Part shown: one piece after another, positions 45,151-58,045 of the stretch
How positions within the stretch are numbered: the first letter of the stretch is position 1
How the letters are laid out: each line of letters begins with the position of its first letter
Assembly: GCF_963169125.1 (NCBI RefSeq)
Contig: NC_084794.1
Span: 223,259,409-223,323,408 of the forward strand
Reading direction: 5' to 3'
DNA length: 64,000 nucleotides
DNA from: Humulus lupulus
Lineage: Eukaryota; Streptophyta; Magnoliopsida; Rosales; Cannabaceae
Program-made: the position numbers and the translations under genes
Notes under the pieces: generated by a model
Told to the model about the DNA's origin: nothing
Databases searched by the model: none
What the model saw: the letters and a program-made list of their open reading frames with translations, nothing else

Positions 45151-45275
45151 TTGAGGACTGGTAGCGGTGGCGTTCAGGGCTCATTCTCTCCCAACCAGAT
45201 TGCAGAGGTGGAGACAGAGACGGAGACGGAGAGAGACTCTTCGTCCAGTGTTTCTTTCGTTCAGGGCTCGAGGCC

Positions 45276-45553
45276 ATGGAGATGAAATGGAAGAAGATGG
45301 AAGAAGAAGAAGAATATGAGGAACAACGAAAGAAGGCACGAAGAGTCTCAGAAACAACAGGTACTTTCTTCTTTTCTTTACTTTCTTGGAGTATTTTGGT
45401 TGAACTATGAGTTGACCCAAAAACTTTAAGCTCAGACTCAGAGATTAGAGTTTTTGACTGCTCGAAGTATGGCTAATGAGAATATCTCTGCAAGACAACC
45501 TGATTCTCAGGATGTCCGTGAGAACATTCAATATGCCGATGAAGGTGATGAGG
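45276..45553 (+). pseudogene. Unrecognised exon-like pieces with splice signals
   Basis: A piece from 45276 encodes a charged stretch (MEMKWKKMEEEEEYEEQRKK) ending at a GTAC. A second piece (45469-45553) encodes MANENISARQPDSQDV and an acidic tail, followed by a GTAGGT donor. No family is recognised. They are listed because of the exon-like ends and location between captured gene fragments. They may be two exons of one gene. Confidence 0.3.
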
Positions 45554-45995
45554 TAGGTATCTTTTTCATCTTTCTTAATAACTATGGTAAACAAATAGAA
45601 GGAAAACTTAAATGGGCATTGTGGAAAATTTGTTTTGATTTTGATATTTTCACTTTAATTGTAAACATGTTTAATTTATTAAGTATGTTTGACAGTGGTT
45701 ATTGTAAAATAAGTTGCATCAAATTGGTGGATTGTGTAAATGTGCATCTTTCGGTTCAAAAAATGGTTTGATGGTGCCCTTCAAACCATAATTTTGTTGG
45801 TTTGTTATGTTAATATTTATCTTACCCTTTTGTTGATTCTTTCCATTTATACACTTTTTATCTATTAAAAGTAAGAAAATAAACAATCTTGAAAAAAAAT
45901 GCTTTTTTGCCTATATATATAAATGCTATATTGTTCAATGCTTTTGGGATTGATAAGGGTAATAATATTGTTATATTAAATATCATCATCTGGGG

Positions 45996-48231
45996 ATGGA
46001 GGGAGCCAAAGCTAGTAGCAAGTTTACTAGGATTTGTGTCTTTTGTGGAAGCAACTCTGGTCACAGGAAAGTCTTTAGTGATGCTGCTCTTGAATTGGGA
46101 AACGAAATGGTTGGTTTTTGTTTCTTTTTCTTCACTTTCTTCAGTCATTATATGAATTTGTTTGTATACATCTCAAACAAGCACTGGTTTGTGATTTTGA
46201 ATTTGATTGTTTCAATGGGTTCTTTTCCCTTTTCTTTTTTGGATAATGAACTGTTTTGTTGGCCTTTTTTCTTTCCTTTTGGGTAGTTCACACGCAGCTT
46301 TTTCATTAACCATGTTCTTACCCTTTTTGGTAATGACACTAATTCCTAGGGTCTGCTCTTTTCTGGTCAAGAACACTTTTTTCTTTCTACTCATCAATTG
46401 ATTACTTTTACTTGTTTGTTTAAAGGGTTACCCTTTGGTTGTGGTGGATTGCAGGTGGAGAGGAAGATAAATTTGGTGTATGGTGGAGGAAGTGTTGGGT
46501 TGATAGGTTTGATATCCAGGACAGTGTATGCTGGAGATTGTCATGTTCTTGGGTAGAAACTTAAAAAAAAAAAGCCTCGACTAGTACATTATTGATTGTT
46601 CTTTTCATTTGATAATCTCTTATTGTGCTTAAACAAGCATGGTGTTTTTCAGTTTTCTATCAAATTTTGTCACTTTACAAAATTGGTTATATGTTTTTTT
46701 TCTTCCATGCAGGGCCATTCCTAAAGCTCTCATGCCTCATGAGGTACCTTTTGTTCTCTTTGTTCTTATACTTTTCTCCTCCTTGTTCACTTGGCTCTAA
46801 ATCACCACAATTTCTCCTAGAAAGTCCTTGTGTCAAACATTTTTCACATTGAGAGGTTGGTTCTTTCTATATCATGATATACTTTTACACCTGTACTTCA
46901 TTCTTGAATTAGACAGATCTGAAAGTTGGGTTTTGGCACATACAATAAATTACATTAAGAACTGTATATTGAAGTTGTTTTCAAACACAAAATTGCATTC
47001 AATGAGTTCTATCAATTGGTTTTTACTAACTGTTGTGGCTAAATTGGTAGATATCTGGTGAAACTATTGGAGAAGTAAAAACTGTTTTGGACATGCATGA
47101 GCGAAAAGCTACAATGGCTCGAGAAGCTGATGCGTTTATTGCTCTACCTGGTAATTACCTGGAAATAAATTTACTAATTTGGAAGCATGAGAAGACATCT
47201 TTAGAAATGCAGAAACTTTGAGCAATTTGAATATTTATGTTAAGACACATTTGAAACAAATAATTGTCCTTGTAGGAGGATATGGAACAATGGAGGAGTT
47301 GTTGGAGATGATAACATGGGCCCAGCTTGGGATTCACTAGAAACCGGTAACCTTTTCGCCACTGATCATTGAAATACCACAATCATCTAATGGCTAAAAA
47401 AACTTTTAATTAGGTACTACTCTATGCAGGTTGGTTTGCTAAATGTAGATGGGTATTACAATTCTTTGCTAGCACTATTTGACAATGGTGTTGAAGAGGG
47501 ATTCATCAAGCCAGGTGCTCGGGATATCGTTGTCTCTGCTCCAACAGCCAAAGAACTCATGATAAAGATGGAGGTAGTTTTAGCTGTATAAAACTTTATT
47601 TTTGTTTGTTTTGATGACAAAAATGTTCCTTCTGTAAACAGAACAGAATGTCAAGGTTGTCTTCTGATGTTAAAATTTCTCTCTCATAATGTATGTGCTT
47701 TGCTGGCCTACTAACCATAAAAGACCACTCCTTTGCACTTCCCAAGAATAGTTTATCCAAATTTGATCAGAAAATTACTTTCCTTTTGCAATCAATTTAA
47801 GAATCATGTAAAATATGTGGTTAAAAACTTGACACAAGTAAAAATGAGCATGTGAGATGTGAATATTTTATCCTTTAGTTGTTGTTGTTATTGCAAAGCA
47901 TGGAACATAGACAAGGTCACATGGCCTTATCTCTCACCCCTTTGGGCAATGTTCTTTTTATTTTTAGAGGAGTTATCGCTAAAATCTGACCGACATGCTC
48001 GATAAAGTTAAGCACAGTCTGGTGGTTGGAGTTTTTTGTGACAAATTTTGTGATAGTGAGATGATGCTCAACATGTTATCCTAGGATTCAATACATAAAA
48101 ATACCCAAAATCTAATTCTTCACTGCAATTTTTTGCAGCAATATGCTCCTTCCCACGAACACATTGCATCTCACGAAAGCTGGCAGATGGAAGAACTTGG
48201 TGAGTATCAGAGCCAAGACAATTCAAGGTGA
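45996..48231 (+). pseudogene. LOG8: LOG8-like cytokinin riboside 5'-monophosphate phosphoribohydrolase, seven exons, one premature stop
   Basis: LOG enzymes release active cytokinin bases from their nucleotides. Exons: 45996-46109, 46455-46552, 46713-46743, 47051-47150, 47276-47346, 47430-47573, 48139-48231, all with GT-AG introns and phases that agree. The sum is 651 bases, or 216 codons plus stop, the length I expect for LOG8. Hallmarks are present: [10 protein letters not shown], the GGGSVGL loop, [20 protein letters not shown] (the PGGxGTxxE active site). The C-terminal [11 protein letters not shown] is typical of LOG8 rather than LOG1-7. Codon 136 is TAG (47338-47340) where Lys is expected; it truncates the product before the last third. 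It is the only visible lesion. The promoter is uncertain. Confidence 0.9.
47338..47340 (+). other. LOG8: Premature stop codon in the LOG8-like gene
   Basis: In exon 5 the frame reads ...AQLGIH, then TAG, then KP and a GT donor. Most LOG8 proteins have Lys-Lys-Pro here. AAG to TAG is an A-to-T change, unlike the C-to-T stops in the retrotransposons. Confidence 0.85.
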
Positions 48232-48595
48232 TCGAAACTGTTATTTCCGGTAGATCATTCTCCTTTGTTTCTGATGTGATTCATCAACTCTTGAAATGTG
48301 TAAAAGAATCCATTTTTATGGGACTAGAAACTGTTCATTGCCATGATCTTGTTTGTTCTCTTTCTACAATTTAAGTCCTAGTAATAAAATTATCTCTGCT
48401 CTTTGAACACATATAATTTTTTTGATGTCAATTGTTCACACTATTACCACAGTCATATTTCATTGATGCCACTTCGTAAAGTACTAACCTACTGTGAAAT
48501 AAAAAGGAGAAGATAATATTCTAGAACAAAATCCTCCAAGTGCTTGATAAGATGGTCCCACGATGTAGTGGCTTTATTGAAGTAGATATAGATGA

Positions 48596-49125
<530 letters not shown>

Positions 49126-49284
49126 GTTAGTATTGTATATTGAATAATAATCGCAAAGCTTTCAATACTGAATACTTCAATGTTTAATGTATTTTTATGT
49201 CCTGATTTTCTGTTTCCCTCTACCTCCGGCCTCCCCCGACCTCTGCTCTCACACTCTCTCTCCATATTTCTCGGCAACGGACAG

Positions 49285-49438
49285 TCCAGTAAATCCTGCC
49301 AGTACATGGGGTCCACTTATTTTCATTTTTGCTGTCTCTACAACAAAAGAGCCTTGGGATGATTACCACAGATTTCTTTCAGACAAGAAAGCGAATGAGA
49401 AAGAAGTTTGGGTTGTGAGGCAGGGCATAAAGAAACAT
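49285..49438 (+). pseudogene. ALA2: ALA2-like phospholipid-transporting P4-ATPase, 5' exon
   Basis: The exon encodes PVNPASTWGPLIFIFAVS, then TKEPWDDYHRFLSDKKANEK and RQGIKKH, the N-terminal transmembrane-to-cytosol stretch of a P4-ATPase (flippase) of the ALA2 subgroup. It ends at the GT at 49439, which became the target site of a solo LTR (TSD GTATA, 49439-49443). The coding piece resumes at 51386. ALA2-type flippases move phospholipids across membranes; this fragment lacks the catalytic domains. Confidence 0.85.
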
Positions 49439-49443
49439 GTATA

Positions 49444-51304
49444 TGTTGGATAAACTTATACATGATCTTTATTTATTTTCATGTATATCTAATATTAAAC
49501 AAATTAATACAAGATAGCCTAAAACATGTTTCTAAAATTGAATTCAAAGAGAAACAAATAATATAATACTTACAGCATACGCAGCAGAATTAAGAGTCCT
49601 TCCTTCAGTTTCTCTAACTCTTGTATCCTTTCTGTCGCAGAGTATTATCAAGAAACTGAACCGATCTTCTATTTTCTTCACGATCTTCCAATGTATCCTT
49701 AGAACCACCTAGACTAGTGTGGGCAATTCTCAACACATGAGATAGATATAGAGAGAAGAAGAAGAGAAAATAACAAAGTGGCTTAGAAAAGGACTTGTGT
49801 TTAGAGAGAATATAAAACTATCAAAAAATCTGACTTGTGACTTATTTGTGGTCTCTGAAATCTTCTCTCTAAGCACTCCTTTTATAGACTCAATTAGGCC
49901 ATTTAATTTAATTAAAAAATCAATAAAATAACAGCCATTTAGAAGCCCTAGGTCGAAATTATCATGGGCTATAGGCCCGTGAAATTTCCCATTTGATTAT
50001 AAGCCCATTGGACTTAAAATCAAGGCATGTATTATTTTCTATTGATTTAATTAATTAAATAATTATTTGAATCCTTCATCAAATTAATTATTTATAATTT
50101 GAACCTTGATTTAAATTTATTTATTAATTTAGATACCAATTTATCTTAATTAATAAATCTGCCATAATTTCTCTTTTCTTCTCAAAATTGCACAACTCTG
50201 TGAAACTATCCAAAATTGACCTGGTCAACTTTGATAATTCTAATTGATAATTAAATCAATTAATTGAGACTATCTAGATGATTTTATCCAAGGTACAATG
50301 GGGACCATGGGCCTATGAAATCAAGCTTCAATAAGTTATCATAAATCTAACAAATAAATTTACTAACTTATTAATTCCTCGTGACTCCACTATAGACTTG
50401 GAACTGCACTCTTGAATTCATAGAATGCTCTATAACAAATATAGATACGCTATTAATTATCCATTGTTACAACCATAATTGTCACTCAATCCTCTATAGA
50501 CGGTCTACAATGAGATAGGACTAAAATACTGTTTTACCCCTCATTGTATTTTATCCTTAAAACACTTAGTTCCTTGTAAATGATATTTCAGTAAACTAAT
50601 TTAATTACTGAAATGAGATCTCTATCATTTAACACCTTGAACCAAACTAAAAGGAAACCATCATTTCACTTCTTCATCAGAAGTTATAGATGTTCATATC
50701 TATGATTAACACTCCCACTCAATTATACTACCGAGTTCCCAAGATGTAAGTATGGGCTAGTCCGTAGGGTAAGCTGGTAACGAACAAGTCAAAGAACTCA
50801 AATAATACAATCAGTTAGAATACTAACCACTCAGAGTTGAGATTGAATTGACCTATGGTCAACTATATCATATGACTAGAATAGATAATAACGGTATGCT
50901 TAATTATCTTATCAACTGTCAATATCGGTCCTGTCCGATGTAACAAATACATCCGATCTTATCTACTTTACTAATGTTCTGGAAAGAACATAGCACTGTA
51001 ATGTGTAAGTAGATCATATCGTAGATTGGCAAGTCAGTGTAAATCCGGTGCACTGACTAATCTTAGGACTAACTTATTTTTGAACATTTAATCATATTTA
51101 TATTCCACTGTGATTACATCACTATAAATAAGATTAGCTATATGCTCAGGATTTAATAGAAGTTTATATTAAACAAATAATCATGAAAATAAAACATGTG
51201 AGCAAAGTGACTGACCAAGTTAAAAAATGATTTCTATTCTTTTATTGATAATAAAATGAGATTACAAAGAATTTGGGTTTTAATTAGGGCATAAAACCCC
51301 AACA
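49444..51304 (-). mobile_element. Solo LTR (1.9 kb, Copia-like termini) in an ALA2 intron
   Basis: It is flanked by perfect GTATA duplications (49439-49443 and 51305-51309). It begins TGTTGGATAAAC and ends CCCCAACA; read on the minus strand it is TGTTGGGG...ATCCAACA. These termini suit Copia LTRs better than the gypsy LTRs elsewhere. No internal coding region. The target is the first bases of an intron, immediately after an exon. Confidence 0.9.
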
Positions 51305-51385
51305 GTATAGACATTTCTTTTCTTTACTCCTCTTTGGTTGCATTTCTTTTATTGTGACAAACTGACTGGTCGTATTCACTTGTAG

Positions 51386-52973
51386 GTTCAAGCACAGGAT
51401 ATTCATGTGGGTAATATAGTATGGCTCCGAGAGAATGATGAAGTACCATGTGATCTGGTTTTGATTGGGACATCTGATCCGCAAGGAATGTGCTATGTTG
51501 AGGTAAATATAAAATCCTTGACAAGTAACTGACCAAGTTTGGTGCAATAAGCAACACCCAGCCTTTATTTGTCATAGATAGTGAGGCTGCTTAAGTGTAC
51601 CGATAAAATTTGGAATCCAACCAAAGTCTCTAGTAAGCCTGAGAAAGTTATTTCTGCAAAAAGGACCTTAGCTAGGTTATTGGTACCTAAACCTCTGCAC
51701 TTTCGAGGTTTCTTTTCTCTGACATTGTTTGATGTTGCTTGCATGCTTAGAAGATTATTCATTTCTAAAGAAGCAAAAACTTTATAGTACATTAAATTTC
51801 CATTCATAATCATGCTTATATCATAGAATTATTGCAATGGCAGTGTTTCTTTTTCTGTAATCCTGTAACTATTTTCCTTTTGACCTTTACAATTGCTTGA
51901 ACATGTCAAGAACTTGATAATGTAACTTCTTCCAGACATCTGCTCTAGATGGTGAAACTGATCTAAAGACCGGGTTTATTCTCTCAGCTTGCATGGGGAT
52001 TGATCTAGAACTCTTGCACAAAATCAAGGTAAGCTTTCCATGAAAATTTCTATCGGGTTTTATTTCACTTTAATAAGTGATGATGCATTTCTCTCTCTCT
52101 TCAGGGTGTGATTGAGTGCCCTGTTCCTGACAAGGACATTAGAAGATTTGATGCAAATTTACGGTTGTTTCCTCCTTTTATTGATAACGATCTGTGCCCA
52201 TTAACCATTATAAACACAATTCTTCAGTCATGTTACTTGAGAAATACCGAATGGGCATGTGGAGTAGCTATTTATATAGGCAAGTTTGTTTATTCTAGTT
52301 GTCAAGGACATATTTTAATGCATACCTCTCTGTTCATGCATGCACATATTTGTTTTGTTTTGAAGCAATAAGAAAAGGGAAGTTCTCATAAATGGTAAAT
52401 GACCTTATGCAGTATATGAAAAAAATTATGAATAAAGTATGAAAATTTGTACTTTAATCATGACATCTACTGGTGAAGTCGACAACTTTCATATTAATTA
52501 TCAACATCAATATGCCAAGGGAAATATCTTAGTACCTCCCAAACTTGCTACTGTATCTTAAGAAATAATAATTGATAAAACTTGTATTTCTGATTGATGG
52601 GAATAGCACAAATTTAAGTGAGTCATGCTTCTTCTTCTTCTTCTTCTTCTCTCTCTCTTTCTCTATCTATCTATCTATCTATCTATATATATATATGTCT
52701 CTCTTTAAAGGCTGTCATGTGGTTGATGGCTTCAGTGCCTACAAATTTTGTACCTTCTCTGCAATCTAACCAATTTTAGTTATGGAAGTTTCCAGAGGAT
52801 TGATGCTGTAACGTTAGAATATCATAATATATGTGTATCTTAATGTTATTTCAACGAGTTTACATAGTGAATTATTCTTATTTTTATTAGGCAATGAAAC
52901 CAAGTTGGGTAAGAGTAGGGGCATACCTGAACCAAAGCTTACAGCTATGGATGCTATGATTGACAAGTTGACT
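51386..52973 (+). pseudogene. ALA2: ALA2-like P4-ATPase, four further exons
   Basis: Exons 51386-51502 (VQAQDIHVGNIVWLREN, then CDLVLIGTSDPQG), 51936-52028 (TSALDGETDLKT, the actuator-domain DGET motif), 52105-52279 (CPVPDKDIRRFDANLRLF and QSCYLRNTEWACG) and 52891-52973 (NETKLGKSRGI, TAMDAMIDKLT). Phases agree across all joins. The third exon has a GC donor (GCAAGT), a known minor variant. The sequence after 52973 departs from the gene, so the following large middle portion, including the phosphorylated Asp loop, is missing. Confidence 0.88.
52620..52702. repeat. (CTT)n, (TCTA)n and (TA)n microsatellites
   Basis: Inside the ALA2 intron a run of CTT trinucleotides is followed by CTAT tetranucleotides and AT dinucleotides. 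It is polymorphism-prone. Confidence 0.9.
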
Positions 52974-53148
52974 AGATATTTGTTTTTCAAATTGTCGTTG
53001 TTATGGTTCATTTAATCTCTTCCTTGATGCAACATCTGATCGTTGGTGACCTGAAAATTCTATTATAGAGAAGTCAAAGTCAAGGCCATTGTTGGCATTG
53101 CAGTTTTATATACTAATAGAAACTATTTTTACTTTTTTTTTATTACAG

Positions 53149-53325
53149 CTCATAGTTGCAGCAGGGATGGATCCGATTCTTGCTATAAAGTTCTTCCGGT
53201 ACACGTACAGACCAAGTAAAATCAATACGCTTCAGCAGGCAGAACGTTTGGGTGGACCTATTCTGTCACTGGGCATCATTGAGCCCCAAGCAAGATCAAT
53301 AGAGAAAGATGTTACTCCTTTGTCC
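53149..53325 (+). pseudogene. ALA2: ALA2-like P4-ATPase, 3' exon
   Basis: After a TTACAG acceptor, this encodes GMDPILAIKFFRYTYRPSKI, then NTLQQAERLGGPILSLGIIE and SIEKDVTPLSIS, the C-terminal tail of ALA2-type flippases. The frame stays open until the sequence switches abruptly at about 53325-53332 to an F-box/LRR gene. The donor of the internal exons was evidently the same gene, so the exons between 52973 and 53149 were lost. Confidence 0.8.
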
Positions 53326-53329
53326 ATAA

Positions 53330-53520
53330 GCAGCTTGGGGATTTAAATTTGCGATTTTGTGAGGCCTTAACAGATGCAGGTTTAGTTGAATTAGCTCTTG
53401 GTTATGGGAATTCATTGAAAGCTCTTGGTATTGCTGCTTGTGCTAAGATAACTGATGTCTCACTGGAAGCAGTGGGCGTACATTGCAAGTCTCTTGAGAC
53501 CCTTTCTTTATATCACTTGA
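53330..53520 (+). pseudogene. FBL4: F-box/LRR-repeat protein (FBL4-like) fragment
   Basis: In the frame beginning at the junction it reads LGDLNLRFCEALTDAGLVEL, then NSLKALGIAACAKITDVSLE and HCKSLETLSL: two and a half leucine-rich repeats of the AMN1/FBL type (L-x-L-x-x-C...L-T-D-x-G-L). No F-box is present and the fragment ends without a proper splice site. It abuts the ALA2 exon directly, with no intron between them, which suggests a junction formed by end joining. Confidence 0.75.
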
Positions 53521-53819
53521 TCTGTAATGTTCTTGCTAGTAGAGAAATAACAGCTTTTAATCTTAGAAAATCTTAACTATATCACTTGATATGCAATGTT
53601 TCTGCTTTTAGAGGGTAAAAAATCAAATACTGTCTTTAGAAAACTCTTACCCATAATTCAATTTAATTTATCATTTTTTATTGATTAAGGACTGATTAGA
53701 ACATCAATGATCAGCCATTCGATTATATAGTGGAACATATATTTCATAAAGTGTTTGTAGATTCCCCTAGTCTATCTTCATTGTTTTCATTCACACTTGT
53801 TTTGCATATAATTTGGTAG

Positions 53820-54115
53820 GCAAATGAGCTTCATAGCCATGGAAAGTACAATGATGCCTTGCAGAAGTACTGTCTTGTGAGTATATTTACTGTTACTTTG
53901 GCCTACTTGAAGAGAACTTTCTCTACTTTCAGTGTGAACTTTTGGTTTTTGAGTATGATTAGTACTTTTCATCTTTCAAATCATAGGCAAAAAAGAACCT
54001 AAAAGGCATTCCATCATCGAAAGGTCAATCACTATAGTTGGCATGCTCACTAAACTTGATGTCATGTTACTTGAAAACAAAGCAGTTTGATGAATGCATA
54101 AAAGAAGGTTCTGAG
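53820..54115 (+). pseudogene. OEP61: Two exons of an OEP61-like TPR protein
   Basis: Exon a (53820-53876) encodes ANELHSHGKYNDALQKYCL, the start of a TPR. Exon b (53987-54115) encodes AKKNLKGIPSSKGQSL, a TAG, then [20 protein letters not shown] and IKEGSE. These match the TPR of plant outer-envelope protein 61, a chaperone receptor for preproteins. The TAG (54035) replaces a Leu codon (TTG to TAG). Only two exons are present. Confidence 0.8.
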
Positions 54116-55998
54116 GTATTGAGTTGTTTTCCTTTGGCTTTCTATTATACTATATATAAGTCAACTGTGATTAATAATCAAGACATTTATAATAATAACA
54201 CCAAAGCTAGAGGATTATTTGTCTCTAATATTGCTTTTGTATTTTCTCATTTTCAATCTATCAGTTCTGATCTTATAATAAAAAAATTGTTTCAGAAAAT
54301 AATGCTTTTATGTTCAGAAGGTATATGCAGATATTAACAATTCATTAATGCTCTTTTTCTTTTTTAAGGTACTGTATCAGCTTGCATATATTATGATTCT
54401 TGAACCATTTTTTCCCTACATTAAGTCAATGTTGTAGATTGATGGTCATTGAGATTAATTGTCATTGGAAGCCTACTTTTTTATGTTAAATTTCTAAAAC
54501 ATTTACTATGAAATGTATTGTTATGAACTTATGGCGTATACTATGGTGGAAGTTCAGTACATTTCGAAGAGCTGTAACTAGTAGCCCATAATCTGGCTAA
54601 ATGGGCAGGAAGAACAGGTGCCATGGAGAGCTGAACAATGAACATATCCCTACATGCATATTCCAAGACCACAAGGAGTTTGAGCAAGGTCAGTCTATGC
54701 CATTATCCATTTACATCTGGTGTGCTAGGGTCTTAAGTCTTTGTATTGTTGTTTATTTCTCTATTCTGTTAGCCTTTATATTATGTTAGTTTACTTTGTT
54801 TTTAGTGTAATTCCGAGGTTTAGGTCTTGGTGTAGTTTGTCTGTTCTAGTTCTTGTTGGCTGGTTCAGCTGTCTCTGTTGTGTTATTAATCTATTTGGTT
54901 GCTATGTTTGACACAAGTTACAACAAAAAAAAAGGATATCTAAACTCTACTATTGATCATGTGATTCTATTTTTTTTTCCTGTATCTCAGATACGAGAAT
55001 TGTTAATTGAGTTATGATGAGTAGACTTTGTTTAATTGGGGTTTCTCATTGGCATTGGCTGTTGAAATTTTCCATGATGAAATTATATAAATGATACATG
55101 AAAAGGGTTTTGAGTGTTACATTTTTATTATTATGTTTTGCTTAAACTTGCTAGTTGAGTCTATGTATATGGAGTGATACCAAGGTAAGGACTGAGGTTT
55201 ATATATGGTATACATGTTCTATTTTGCTTGAAAATTTAATAAAGCCAAATATGTCATGTGACTTATGGTTTTTATTTTTTCAAGCCATTTTTTTAGAATG
55301 ATAAAACTAGTGCAGTACTATTATAGAGTGAGAAACAACATATATGACTGGGCCGTAGTGGTCATGAATTATCCTCTTTCATTTTTTAGATTTTTGTTTG
55401 TATGTTGACTGGGCTAAACCTTATATTAAAGATGCTAAAGAAGTTTCCAGGTGCATTTTTATTTTATTGTTTTTCTTTATGATTTTTTTGTATAAGAAGT
55501 CAAAGTATGATTCTGTTTTTATTCTTTAATTTTTTTGGGGATATATTGACAGAATTTAGAGTTCTAGAATCAATTCTTCCTCACATACTTTTTGATCATT
55601 AAGAATGATATATTTGTTATCTTGATACATTTCACAAGCCTTGTTTTAAGTTGCATGTTTTGTTGCTTTAGTCGTTGTTTTGTATGGTAGTACATCTTGC
55701 TATACCCTGCTATTTCGTCAAGTTTTGGAGTTATTACAAATTTAATTTAAACTTTATATGCTTACTGGTGGAAACTAGCTTAAGTCTTATGTTCTTAATA
55801 ATAAAAGGACTTTTTTTTTACAATGTGCAGGTATATTGAGATGATTTATTTGGAGCAATTCTTGACAATATTTGTAGTTGAGGCCTTTAGAATGGAAGAA
55901 TGTATTTCACTAATTTTTGTATACATTGTTTTGTATTTAGTGATAAAGGAATCTGAATTTGGCATAAATTACGTTGTAATATGATTTCTTAAGCCTAG
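54116..55998. other. Gene-poor stretch within the island
   Basis: Mostly AT-rich sequence. A possible exon at about 54601-54690 ends near GAGCAAGGTCAGT, and another short open stretch follows a GTGCAG near 55831. Neither is recognised. No retrotransposon signature until the solo LTR at 55999. Confidence 0.4.
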
Positions 55999-57898
55999 TG
56001 TAGAGTCCAAGAACTTTACTTAGCTAAGTTAGATAGTAGTATAATAGTAATAATAGTGTTATCTTTATGACTGTGGATTTTTGGTTCAAACCGGGATTTA
56101 TTTGGACACTCATAGTAGTACTTGTAGATTTTCTAAATTTAACCTATAGTTTAGGAATATTAATTTTAACCTAAGGTTTGATTAATATGACTGATATTGA
56201 GGATAATATTTATTATACTATAAGGTTTAGATAAGAACCAATAAGATAATATCACATGTTATGTATAAGTTTATTAATGATTAAGTATTTTGAGGATTAA
56301 ATTTATTAAGTGTAAAATTTGAATACTCTAAGGTCAGTCAGCAGCTTTGAAAACGTTAAAGGGATTAGTCAAGGCTGCTTACTCAATTCAAATTAAGCTA
56401 AAATTGTGTAATTTCGTGTTTAAATATTCAGCGTATGCCGATATATCGCAGCTATAGGGGGCAATATATCGTAGTACGAAGATACGAAAAACACGAAACG
56501 ATGCACGATTGCCTCAGGCATAATGGTCCAGGCGATATATCGCCTCCCTCAGCATATTTTGAAAGTTTTCAAAAACGTTTTCCATTCAAACCTTCAACCT
56601 CTTGATAAGTCCAGCACCTTTCTGAACGAGTCTTCAGCCTCTGCTGAACGATAATTCAAATTATTTTCACTTAAAAAGCCATTATTTTTATTCAAGTTAA
56701 ATGAGATCTTTTCATTCCTAAACTCTATAAATAGGACCTAGTACCCAGCCATTTATTCATCTATTACTCTAAGTTCAGAGGCTGCAAGTTGCTAGGTGAG
56801 TGTGAGAGTGTAAACACTTGGGTTGGGAATTATAAGCTTGATCACTATAAGCTTATCAAACACTTGGGGAAGTAAGGTTTATTCACATTTCGGTTCAAGG
56901 TTTAGATTGATCATAGAAGTACTCAAGGTATCCCAAACTCTAGTCCATTTCTGTATTATATTCTTTAAAATTCTCATAGTCTTCTACTCATTCTAACCTT
57001 ATTCTTATTCTTGGTTAGGAAATCCAAGTTCTTAAGCACAAGGTTTTTGGTAAGTATATTTTGATAGCATAGTTCCTTCTTCACTTTCATCACTTTTCTT
57101 CAATATACTCACCATATTATAAATGGTTTTATGGAGTGTTCCAAGGTCCCAAATCAGTTCTCATATCCCGGTTATTTTGGTAAGGAAAATAGGATAGGAT
57201 TTGTGTTATATGCTTTTATATGTTATCTTATGATTTTATGTTATGTAATATGTTATGTTAAGTATGCTTGTAGACTTGGGCATATGACCTATACAACTAA
57301 CAAGCCCCAAATAGATTATGGGCATATGACTTGCTTAGCTAGCAAGACCCCACTAATCTAATGGGCATATGACTTGCTTAGTTTATGGGACCCCAAGTAA
57401 TAATGGCCATTATAGTATGTATGTGACATAAGTGTTATGGTATGTTTTTATGTTGCATTATGAATTTTTATGTATATGGCTATATGTTAGATTTTCTTTG
57501 CTGGGCATTAGGCTCACTCCTTTTTGTTTATATGTGCAGGAAAATAGTTCTAGTGGTGGGAAAGGTTCTTGGAAGCTTGGGGAATGTGTATTGAGGCGGA
57601 ATGGATTCAAAGAGCCGAGAGTTTCGATTCGAGGATGTAGTTTTTGTTCTTATGGTTTTTATATGTATTTTTCCGCATTTTATTATGTAATCTCTTTTTA
57701 AATTATCATTATGTCATGTTTTGGTTTTAAAACAATGGGATCCCATATCCTAACTCAAACTTTATGTAAGTTTGACCTTTGTTTTTTCAAACTTTTAATA
57801 AAGGTATGATCTTATCACTTGTAAGTGTTATTAAGAATTAGTGTTTATGTATAGTTTTCGTTAATGGTCCAAAATTCTAGAGTAGTTAGGTCATTACA
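55999..57898 (+). mobile_element. Solo LTR (1.9 kb, family A)
   Basis: It starts TGTAGAGTCC and ends AGGTCATTACA, with perfect CCTAG duplications (55994-55998 and 57899-57903). It is the intact relative of the LTR interrupted by the Tat element (1-507 plus 20133-20861). The ORFs at 57131-57361 and 57432-57701 are LTR sequence. Confidence 0.93.
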
Positions 57899-58045
57899 CC
57901 TAGACTAGTAGACTAAATATTGTAATTACATTTGAGTAATTAATAAAAATCTATTTATGTTACCTTATTTGGCTTCAACTTTCATATTTGTTTTCCTAGT
58001 TTTGTGTAAGTAAAAAAAGATTATGCTTCTCTAAGCTAATATAAC

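Noticed and set aside
45996..48231. LOG8-like gene as a functional host gene
   Set aside because: The stop at codon 136 removes the last third, and the gene sits amid captured fragments. I call it a pseudogene, with the reservation that the stop may be polymorphic or a base error.
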